Below are positions 1-5,391 of a DNA stretch of 6,352 bases, piece after piece. How positions within the stretch are numbered: position 1 is the stretch's first letter; each line of letters begins with the position of its first letter. The position numbers and the translations under genes are program-made. The notes beneath the pieces were generated by a model. It made no database searches. It had not been told where the DNA came from and worked only from the letters and a program-made list of their open reading frames with translations. The DNA is from Rhizobiaceae bacterium. Its GTDB lineage: Bacteria; Pseudomonadota; Alphaproteobacteria; Rhizobiales; Rhizobiaceae. Location of the stretch: contig JAJFMR010000397.1 in NCBI GenBank assembly GCA_020696915.1, positions 1 to 6,352 on the forward strand. The letters are read 5' to 3'.

Positions 1-545
1 CGCGGGTCACGATGTGGTGGGGCACGCTGGCCTTCTGCGTTCTGGAAGGGACCGGCTTCGCCCTGGGCATCGCCGCCTACCTCTATCTGGCGTATCTCAA
101 TCCCGAGTGGCCGCTGAGCGCGCCTCATCCCGACCTGTTCTGGTCCACCGCGCACACGATGCTGATGATCGTGAGCCTCCTGCCCAATCGTCTCGTGCAG
201 CAGGCCGCGCGCCGTGAAGACCTGACCAAGGTCCGCCTCCTCCTCGTCGTGATGGTGGCGATCGGCATCGTCCTGGCCGGGTTTCGCGTGATGGAAATCG
301 CTGCCCTGCATGTCCGCTGGGACGAGAACGCCTACGGGTCTATCCTGTGGATGCTGCTCGGCCTGCACACGGTCCACCTCGTTACCGATGTGGTCGACAC
401 CTTCGTCGTCGCGGTGCTGATGTTCACCCGTCACGCTTTCGGCAAACGCTTCAGCGACGTCGACGACAATGCCTTCTACTGGGATTTCGTCGCCCTTTCC
501 TGGCTGCCTATCTACCTGCTCCTCTATTGGGGACCGCGCCTGTGA
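1..545 (+). CDS. Cytochrome c oxidase subunit III-like protein (5' partial)
   Basis: Subunit III of haem-copper oxidases is an integral membrane protein that stabilises the catalytic subunit I in the cytoplasmic membrane. The reading frame is open to the left edge (first full codon at base 3), so the M-W-W at base 12 is probably internal: family members usually have a further N-terminal stretch of some tens of residues. Counting from base 12, 177 residues are visible with about five hydrophobic segments (roughly 2-30, 44-58, 73-95, 111-138, 156-175). Recognisable subunit III features are the E-G-T-G-F-A entry to the first helix, the L-G-L-H-T-V-H segment near residue 117, and the C-terminal F-Y-W-D-F-V-A-L-S-W-L-P block, which corresponds to the usual Y-W-H-F-V-D-x-V-W. 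The stop overlaps the next start as GTGA, so the genes are coupled. The short form resembles the coxO/coxP-type subunits of rhizobial coxMNOP clusters, but I cannot tell which one it is. Family is confident; N-terminus is unseen. Confidence 0.85.
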   Translation, partial: RVTMWWGTLAFCVLEGTGFALGIAAYLYLAYLNPEWPLSAPHPDLFWSTAHTMLMIVSLLPNRLVQQAARREDLTKVRLLLVVMVAIGIVLAGFRVMEIAALHVRWDENAYGSILWMLLGLHTVHLVTDVVDTFVVAVLMFTRHAFGKRFSDVDDNAFYWDFVALSWLPIYLLLYWGPRL

Positions 546-895
546 TCGGCCGCTGGATGGACAGGGGATTGCCGTCAGCCGGGCTCTGGACCGGGCCCGT
601 CGCCTGGCTGTTCAGCACCCAGGCCAACTATTCGCTGGCGTCCGCCGATTGCGAAACCGACATCGCGATCGTTGCCCTCGTGGCACTTGGCCTCGTGGCG
701 ATCAGCCTCTTCGGGGCCTTTCTGTCCTGGCGGGCCTGGACTGCGGGCGGCGAACGCCTGTCGGCAGTGCCGTGGCGCGATGGCCATCCGCACCGGTTCC
801 TCGCAGCAATCGGCATCGCCATGGCGTTCCTCTTCGCGCTGACCATTGCATTGCAGGGAACGGCCGGCCTGTTTTTATCGGGATGCGAGCGATGA
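542..895 (+). CDS. Small membrane protein of the cox-ctaG cluster, unknown function
   Basis: A 117-residue protein of unknown function. I chose the GTG at 542 because it overlaps the preceding stop (GTGA) and has a G-G-G-G-A ribosome-binding site at 529-533, 8 bases upstream; an in-frame ATG at 557 has none. The N-terminal third carries W-T-G-P-V-A-W-L-F-S-T-Q-A-N-Y (about residues 16-30). Two clear membrane helices follow at about 40-63 and 85-112. Two cysteines, C37 and C115, flank this helical part; if the helices form a hairpin they would lie on the same side of the membrane, probably the periplasmic one. It sits between an oxidase subunit III gene and ctaG with overlaps on both sides, and I recall similar unnamed proteins in this position in other proteobacterial oxidase clusters. 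A role in oxidase assembly or as an accessory subunit is inference from context only. Confidence 0.8.
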   Translation: MIGRWMDRGLPSAGLWTGPVAWLFSTQANYSLASADCETDIAIVALVALGLVAISLFGAFLSWRAWTAGGERLSAVPWRDGHPHRFLAAIGIAMAFLFALTIALQGTAGLFLSGCER

Positions 896-1785
896 GGTTC
901 ATGCTCGCCTCAGCTTTCCTTTGGTTCCCGGTGTCCGCCGCTCGGGCGCATGGCTCGGGCGGCAGCAGCGCATGGGCGAGCGATCCGTGGATCGTGCTCC
1001 CACTGCTCGCCGCGATTGGCCTCTACGCGGCAGGCACGACGAAGTTGTGGTCCCGCGCCGGGCCCGGGCGAGGTGTCCAGCCATCGCGGGCGCTCTGCTT
1101 CGTGCTCGGATGGCTCCTGCTGGCCGGCGCGCTCGCCTCGCCGCTGCACGAGCTCGGCAAGCGGCTCTTCACCGCCCACATGATCGAGCACGAGATGCTG
1201 ATGGTCATGGCGGCGCCGCTGCTGGTGCTGGCGCGGCCGTTCGGGGCAATGCTGTGGGCCTTGCCGCCCGCCGCCCGCCGAGCGCTTGGGGGCGTCTCGC
1301 AAGTCCGTGCGCTCCGATGGACCCGGTCCTGGGCGACAGACCCACTCGTCGCCACGGTGTTGCATGGCGCCGCGCTGTGGCTCTGGCACATGCCAGGACT
1401 CTACGAAGCCGCTCTCGCGAGCGAGACCGTCCACTGGCTCCAGCATTTCAGCTTCTTCGCCACCGCGCTTCTGTTCTGGCAGGGTGTCATTTACGGACGG
1501 ACGCAGACCGGCGGCCAGGCGGCGGGGGTATTCTATCTTTTCCTGACGGCCCTCCATTCAGGTTTTCTTGGCATCCTCCTGTCGATCGCCCGGGTGCCGC
1601 TGTTTCCGGGTCAGGGCTCGTCGGCGGCGGAATGGGGAATGACGGTGCTCGACGACCAGCAGCTTGCCGGCCTCATCATGTGGGTGCCCGGCGGGCTCGT
1701 CTACGCGGCGGCGGCGCTTACCTTGACCGGCTTGTGGATCGCCAATTCGGGAGCAGCCGGCAGCAAGAGACCGCTCAATGTCTAA
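892..1785 (+). CDS. ctaG: CtaG-type cytochrome c oxidase assembly protein (caa3 CtaG family)
   Basis: A 297-residue polytopic membrane protein of the caa3-type CtaG family (Pfam CtaG_caa3), needed for maturation of haem-copper oxidases in the organisms where it was studied. It is unrelated to the Cox11 protein also called CtaG. Visible: a probable signal peptide or first helix ending near S-A-A-R-A (residue 19), then about seven helices. The family hallmark is H-M-I-E-H-E-M-L-M at 96-104 followed by A-A-P-L-L, with H86 just before it. Further histidines that could bind metal are H158, H166, H181, H185 and H222, and a D-D-Q-Q-L-A-G-L-I-M-W-V-P block lies at 254-266. I start at ATG 892, which overlaps the previous stop (ATGA) and has C-G-G-G-A at 879-883 as ribosome-binding site; ATG 883 and 901 are alternatives. 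It overlaps the next gene by 8 bases. Copper handling is a family-level proposal, not shown by the sequence. Confidence 0.88.
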   Translation: MRFMLASAFLWFPVSAARAHGSGGSSAWASDPWIVLPLLAAIGLYAAGTTKLWSRAGPGRGVQPSRALCFVLGWLLLAGALASPLHELGKRLFTAHMIEHEMLMVMAAPLLVLARPFGAMLWALPPAARRALGGVSQVRALRWTRSWATDPLVATVLHGAALWLWHMPGLYEAALASETVHWLQHFSFFATALLFWQGVIYGRTQTGGQAAGVFYLFLTALHSGFLGILLSIARVPLFPGQGSSAAEWGMTVLDDQQLAGLIMWVPGGLVYAAAALTLTGLWIANSGAAGSKRPLNV

Positions 1786-2203
1786 ACCGGGCCAACGGTG
1801 GTCGACCGCTGCGCTTCTCTTCGCCGCCGTGCTACTATGCGCCGGCGCCCTGGGGCTGATCGCAGCCGGTTACTCCTACAAGGCCGCAATGGAACGGCGA
1901 TCCGCGGCGATCGCCGTGACGGGCGGCAACCCTGAGCACGCGCAAGCAGCGATCATCCGGCATGGCTGCGGCGGCTGCCAAATCATACCAGGCATCTCCG
2001 GGGCGTCCGGCAAGGTCGGACCGCCGCTCGAGGACGTCGCGCGGCGCGTCTATATCGGCGGCGTGCTGCCCAACACGGCCGCGAACCTGGTGGACTGGAT
2101 CGTCGATCCGCACGATGCCGATCCGAGGACTGCGATGCCGGCCACCGGCATCAGTCCCGCCGAGGCGCGAGACGTCGCGGCTTACCTTTACTCGCTGCAG
2201 TAG
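1778..2203 (+). CDS. Membrane-anchored monohaem c-type cytochrome with altered haem motif (CxxCQ)
   Basis: A 141-residue protein with an N-terminal hydrophobic anchor (about residues 9-31) and a small class I cytochrome c domain facing the periplasm, probably passing electrons to the neighbouring oxidase. The haem site is at residues 64-68: C64-G-G-C67 followed by Q68 (CAA at 1979-1981), where the universal motif needs histidine. The rest of the fold is intact: the I-P-G-I-S-G-A-S-G-K-V-G-P-P-L loop after the haem site, an I-V-D-P helix end, M120 in A-M-P-A-T-G as the expected methionine ligand, and a C-terminal helix ending Y-L-Y-S-L-Q. The start overlaps ctaG by 8 bases with a weak A-A-G-A-G-A site at 1765-1770. 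As written, covalent haem attachment by the Ccm machinery and His/Met ligation should be impaired. A sequencing error or a recent point mutation is more likely than a working CxxCQ cytochrome. Confidence 0.85.
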   Translation: MSKPGQRWSTAALLFAAVLLCAGALGLIAAGYSYKAAMERRSAAIAVTGGNPEHAQAAIIRHGCGGCQIIPGISGASGKVGPPLEDVARRVYIGGVLPNTAANLVDWIVDPHDADPRTAMPATGISPAEARDVAAYLYSLQ

Positions 2204-2402
2204 GATGGGGGCCTGGCCAGGCACTAGATGAGCGCATCCAGCGGACCCTCATCGACGGGAACGTCCCATAGACCGTGGAGCCCACCATTGAGTGCCCCGG
2301 AGCAGGTAAGCACCACACAGGGCGGCAATCGTCCGGGAGCCGTCGCCTCTGTCCTCCCGACTGACCTGACCTGCGTCGTTCAGTTTGATCTGATTGCCGA
2401 TA

Positions 2403-2582
2403 TCAGCCTTGATGATCAGCCTCTGCGCTGTTTGCACCGAGTCTCGACCGGTCGATCGCCCCCACGACCTGCTCGTTCTTGAGAAGGCGGACGATGGCAT
2501 CGACGGGCCCGGGATCTGGAACGGCCGGCCTTGGCGTCGGTCTGAGAAAGAACGGCCATAGGCGGGACAAAGACAGGCGCAT
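2403..2582 (-). CDS. Possible 59-residue small protein (speculative)
   Basis: A minus-strand reading frame of 59 residues begins M-R-L-S-L-S-R-L-W-P and is proline- and arginine-rich in its first 27 residues, then has V-D-A-I-V-R-L-L-K-N-E-Q-V-V-G-A-I-D (27-44). Its ATG (2582-2580) is preceded on that strand by G-G-A-G-G-A (2596-2591) with 8 bases of spacing, an excellent Shine-Dalgarno. I know no family that matches. The frame also continues open upstream to 2699 and ends at 2403, where another minus frame stays open to 2249, so it may instead be a piece of a decayed longer gene. A chance frame in GC-rich DNA is the main alternative. Confidence 0.2.
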   Translation of the reverse strand: MRLSLSRLWPFFLRPTPRPAVPDPGPVDAIVRLLKNEQVVGAIDRSRLGANSAEADHQG

Positions 2583-2834
2583 TAAACGGTTCCTCCGGCT
2601 TCCTGCCTGTCGAACAGGCGGTCCGGCGGTTTGTTCCGTTAGCGCCCGGATCGCAACCTGGGCAAGGTAATTATTGGCGCCGGGCTGTTCGATATCCAAC
2701 TCCGGTCATGGACGCGCCGCAAAGGCGGCTGGCGCCGGCCATCTCCTCAACTCGCGCCTGGCCTGCCTGTGTCACAAATCCCCACGGATGCTTCCAAAGC
2801 CCGCGGAATGGGCGAATCCGATCCGGCCCCTGGC

Positions 2835-2852
2835 TCGTCATCCAACCGTCAT
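2835..2852 (+). promoter_or_regulatory. Putative Pho box (PhoB site) of the pst operon
   Basis: Two direct half-sites, TCGTCAT (2835-2841) and CCGTCAT (2846-2852), are spaced exactly 11 bases start to start, as in the known PhoB box (consensus CTGTCAT repeated every 11 bases). They match 5 of 7 and 6 of 7 positions. A plausible -10 element, CTGTAT (2860-2865), follows at about the distance expected when the Pho box replaces the -35. The site lies 65 bases before the pstS start. It implies induction of pstSCA under phosphate limitation through PhoB/PhoR, which fits the downstream genes. Confidence 0.6.
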
Positions 2853-2917
2853 AGAAGTCCTGTATCGCCCCCCCAGTCGGCACAGACCGATAATGCAGGA
2901 TAAACAGGAGCAGGCAT

Positions 2918-3857
2918 ATGAACAGGATCTTCCTCATCGCCTCGACGGCTTCCATCGCGCTTGCCGCCGCCCTCACGAGCGCGGCCGCGCGCGATCAGAT
3001 CCGCATCGTCGGATCATCGACGGTGTTTCCCTATTCGCAAGCGGTGGCCGAGGAATTCGCCACCAGGACCGGTAATGCCGCACCGGTGGTTGAGTCGCTC
3101 GGCACGGGCGGCGGCTTCAAGGCCTTCTGCGCCGGTGTCGGCGAGGCTCACCCCGACATCACGGGTGCATCGCGCGCCATCAAGTCGTCGGAAGTGGAGC
3201 TTTGCACGGCCAACGGCGTGACCGACGTCACCGAGGCGATGATCGGTTATGACGGCCTGTCGGTCGCCGTGTCGCAGGCCAACACCACGGAGTGGAACCT
3301 CAGCAAGCAGCAGATCTTCCAGGCGCTGGCTGCCGAGCTTCCGGACGGCAAGGGCGGCTTTACGGCGAACCCGAACAAAAAATGGTCAGATATCGACGCT
3401 TCGCTTCCGGACCGAACTCAAGGAGTCCGACGAGAAGAAGTGGGAGGAGGTCTGCTCCCGCATGCGCCAGGACGGTCCCTTCGTCGAGGCCGGCGAGAAC
3501 GACAATCTCATCGTCCAGCGCCTCGCTTCCGACCCGAACTCACTGGGTATCTTCGGCTACTCGTTTCTATACGAGAACGGTGACAGCCTGAAAGGCGTCC
3601 AGGTCGAGGGCGTCGCGCCGAGCTTCGACACGATCGCCGACGGCTCATACCCGGTGGCGCGGCCGCTCTTCTTCTACGTCAAGAACGCTCATCGCGACGT
3701 CATCCCAGGGATGAAGGAATTCCTCGAAGAATACGTGTCCGAGGCAGCGCTGGGCAGCGACGGCTATCTCGCGGAGCGAGGCCTGACGCCGCTCGCCGAC
3801 GACAAGCGCGAGGAAATGGCCAAGAACGTCCTCGACGCCAAGAAGATCGGATCCTGA
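2918..3857 (+). pseudogene. pstS: Phosphate ABC transporter substrate-binding protein PstS, broken by internal deletion and frameshift
   Basis: PstS is the periplasmic protein that captures phosphate for the PstCAB transporter. The ATG at 2918 has A-G-G-A-G at 2906-2910, 7 bases upstream, and a signal peptide ending near S-A-A-A (residue 24). The N-terminal half is clearly PstS: G-S-S-T-V-F-P-Y (32-39, phosphate-binding loop), G-T-G-G-G-F-K (62-68), D-I-T-G-A-S-R (80-86), Y-D-G-L (111-114), and W-S-D-I-D-A-S-L-P-D (156-165). After D165 (codon 3410-3412) the frame turns to unrelated sequence and stops at 3583. The PstS C-terminal half resumes one frame over, from about 3405-3416 (T-E-L-K-E-S-D-E) to the stop at 3855-3857, with E-A-G-E-N-D-N-L-I-V and G-I-F-G-Y-S-F-L. 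Against the usual length of about 345, some 33 residues are missing between the halves, where the P-P-T-S-G-T-R-D loop contacting phosphate belongs. The predicted product is 221 residues with a nonsense tail. It is either a real deletion or an assembly error. Confidence 0.85.
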
Positions 3858-3873
3858 TTTATCCGGCCAAATG

Positions 3874-3902
3874 CAGCCGCCCGCGCAAGCGGGCGGCTGT
3901 TT
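3874..3902 (+). terminator. Strong hairpin after pstS, attenuator or terminator
   Basis: A perfect 11-base-pair stem, CAGCCGCCCGC (3874-3884) with GCGGGCGGCTG (3889-3899), is closed by a GCAA (GNRA-type) tetraloop and followed by TTTATG. It starts 16 bases after the pstS stop. The T run is short, so termination is probably partial. That suits a gene order in which abundant binding protein is made from the same promoter as scarce permeases. It may also protect the pstS message from 3' decay. Confidence 0.6.
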
Positions 3903-3904
3903 AT

Positions 3905-3939
3905 GTGGACAGCGGACGCTCGAACAGGGCGCTGTCCAC
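3905..3939. repeat. Second inverted repeat in the pstS-pstC spacer
   Basis: A perfect 10-base inverted repeat, GTGGACAGCG (3905-3914) and CGCTGTCCAC (3930-3939), encloses a 15-base loop. It lies only 5 bases beyond the first hairpin stem, so both could form in tandem in the pst transcript. There is no T tract after it. It could be a second stabilising or attenuating structure, or a protein-binding site. No function can be read from the sequence. Confidence 0.55.
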
Positions 3940-4020
3940 GCTATCTCTTTGCACAGCACGGATTTGTAGGAACCCCCAAGGTTCTTTCGGTCTGCCGCTG
4001 GAGGAAGGCCCGGGAGCCTC

Positions 4021-5391
4021 ATGGCGTTCTATATTTTCGGGTTGACGGTTTTCGCAGCAGTCGCCGCCGCCTGGGCAGCTGCCGGGCGGGCAAGCCGGCA
4101 GCGTGATGCCGGTTCCGGAAAGTTCCATTCCCGGCCGCTCTATCATGGGCTGAATGCCGCCATCTGGACCGGTATTCCCGCATCCATGTTCCTTCTCCTG
4201 TGGCTGCTCGGCAGCGGCAGCATCGTCGACGCGCTGGTGGTGGCCGCCTATCCCGGTTCCGAGGCGCTCGACAGCGCCGGACGATCCCTTCTCATCGGCG
4301 AGATCAGGCAGTTGGCCCAAGGCGTGAGCTTCGGCGACCCGCGACCGGAATCGCTCGCCGCAGTCGAGCACCTGCGGTCCCTCGAACGGCTGGCGGCCTT
4401 GGCGCTCGCTGCCGTCGTCGCCGCGCTCCTTGCAATCGGCGCCTTCCTTGCCCTTCGTGCGGTGGAGCACCGCTTCCGTGCCCGCCAGAGCGTCGAGCAG
4501 GCGGTGACCTGGTTCATGATGCTCTCGTCGCTGGTCGCCATACTGACGACCGCGGGGATCGTCGCCTCCCTCGTCTACGAATCCCTGCAGTTCTTCGCCC
4601 TCGTGCCGGTGACCGAGTTCCTGTTCGGGCTGCGCTGGGAGCCCCAGATCGCGCTCAGGCCCGACCAGGTCGCAGGGACCGGCGCATTTGGCATGATCCC
4701 CGTCCTGTTCGGGACCATGGTCATCTCGTTCCTGGCCATGGCGATCGCCGTGCCGGTCGGCATCCTTTCGGCGATTTACCTGACCGAATATGCAGGCTCC
4801 AGGTTCCGCTCGGTCGTCAAACCGGCGCTGGAGATCCTGGCCGGCATCCCGACGGTTGTCTACGGCTTCTTCGCTGTGCTGACTGTGGCGCCGCTGGTTC
4901 GCGATCTCGGCCTGGCGCTTGGGCTGAATGCTGCGCCGAACAGCTCGCTGGCCGCCGGAGCGGTGATGGGCGTGATGATAATACCCTTCGTATCGTCGCT
5001 GACGGACGATGCCCTGGCGGCAGTGCCCGTCGCGCTCCGAGAAGGTTCCTATGCGCTCGGCGCCACCAGGGGAGAGACCATCAGGAGGGTGCTCATTCCT
5101 GCCGCCCTTCCCGGAATCGTCGGCAGCGTGCTCCTGGCGCTGAGCCGCGCCATCGGCGAGACGATGATCGTCGTCATGGCGGCCGGGCTGATCGCCAGGA
5201 TGACGCTCAACCCGTTCGAGGCGGTCACCACCGTCACAGTGCAGATCGTCACGCTGCTCACCGGCGACAGCGAGTTCGACAACCCCAAGACGCTCGCCGC
5301 TTCCGCCCTGGGTCTGGTGCTGTTCATCATTACGCTGGCTCTCAACCTGATCGCCCTGCGCACCGTGCGGAAGTACAGGGAAAGATACTGA
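4021..5391 (+). CDS. pstC: Phosphate ABC transporter permease PstC (long form)
   Basis: One of the two membrane subunits that form the phosphate channel of the Pst importer. At 456 residues it is about 140 longer than the E. coli protein. The extra part is N-terminal: a first helix (about 2-21), a second (45-63), a soluble stretch (about 65-120) and a third helix (123-146), in line with the PstC_N domain of alphaproteobacterial PstC. The binding-protein-dependent permease core begins near 162. Its landmarks are G-I-L-S-A-I-Y-L-T-E-Y-A (247-258), E-I-L-A-G-I-P-T-V-V-Y-G-F-F (271-284), and the EAA-like coupling loop at about 340-367 (R-E-G-S-Y-A-L-G-A-T-R, then I-P-A-A-L-P-G-I-V-G), which docks on the ATPase PstB. 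R-A-I-G-E-T-M (376-382) is also conserved. Ribosome-binding site G-G-A-G lies at 4013-4016. The stop overlaps the pstA start by one base (TGATG). Confidence 0.93.
   Translation: MAFYIFGLTVFAAVAAAWAAAGRASRQRDAGSGKFHSRPLYHGLNAAIWTGIPASMFLLLWLLGSGSIVDALVVAAYPGSEALDSAGRSLLIGEIRQLAQGVSFGDPRPESLAAVEHLRSLERLAALALAAVVAALLAIGAFLALRAVEHRFRARQSVEQAVTWFMMLSSLVAILTTAGIVASLVYESLQFFALVPVTEFLFGLRWEPQIALRPDQVAGTGAFGMIPVLFGTMVISFLAMAIAVPVGILSAIYLTEYAGSRFRSVVKPALEILAGIPTVVYGFFAVLTVAPLVRDLGLALGLNAAPNSSLAAGAVMGVMIIPFVSSLTDDALAAVPVALREGSYALGATRGETIRRVLIPAALPGIVGSVLLALSRAIGETMIVVMAAGLIARMTLNPFEAVTTVTVQIVTLLTGDSEFDNPKTLAASALGLVLFIITLALNLIALRTVRKYRERY

Larger units (their letters stand above)
2204..2917. other. Gap between the cox and pst blocks, no convincing gene
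   Basis: There are 714 bases without a gene I can identify. Just after the cytochrome stop is a perfect 12-base palindrome, GCCTGGCCAGGC (2211-2222), without a T tract. A small hairpin, GCCTGT-cga-ACAGGC, lies at 2605-2619. Frames on both strands stay open for 60-130 codons, but they are low-complexity, switch frame, and match no family I recognise. The minus strand from about 2700 to 2220 looks weakly coding in more than one frame, so an eroded gene is possible but unproven. The right-hand 150 bases hold the regulatory region of pstS. Confidence 0.5.

Noticed and set aside
910..1557. A 215-codon minus-strand frame opposite ctaG.
   Set aside because: It is the GC-driven antisense shadow of a well-supported membrane protein gene: rich in R, G, P and E with no recognisable domain.
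2211..2222. Palindrome GCCTGGCCAGGC just after the cytochrome gene as a terminator.
   Set aside because: It has no loop and no T tract, so it is not a credible intrinsic terminator; it could be a chance palindrome.
2671..2976. A 101-codon minus-strand frame containing M-R-K-I-L-F-I-C-L-L-L-F-I-L, which looks like a signal or membrane segment.
   Set aside because: The hydrophobic stretch is the antisense of the A/G-rich pstS leader, ribosome-binding site and first codons, and the frame covers the putative Pho box. It is most simply a shadow.
2674..3075. A 133-codon plus-strand frame running into pstS.
   Set aside because: It is low-complexity, rich in R, P, H and A, with no domain, no good ribosome-binding site, and it overlaps the clearly real pstS start in another frame.
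3374..3385. A6 run (AACAAAAAATGG) in pstS as a programmed +1 frameshift site joining the two halves.
   Set aside because: The conserved W-S-D-I-D-A-S-L-P-D is still in the original frame after the run, so the frame change occurs later. A shift would also not supply the missing residues, including the S-G-T-R loop.
3932..3949. CTGTCCA in the pstS-pstC spacer as a Pho box for an internal pstC promoter.
   Set aside because: The half-site 11 bases on (ATCTCTT) matches the consensus poorly, and CTGTCCA is part of the inverted repeat.
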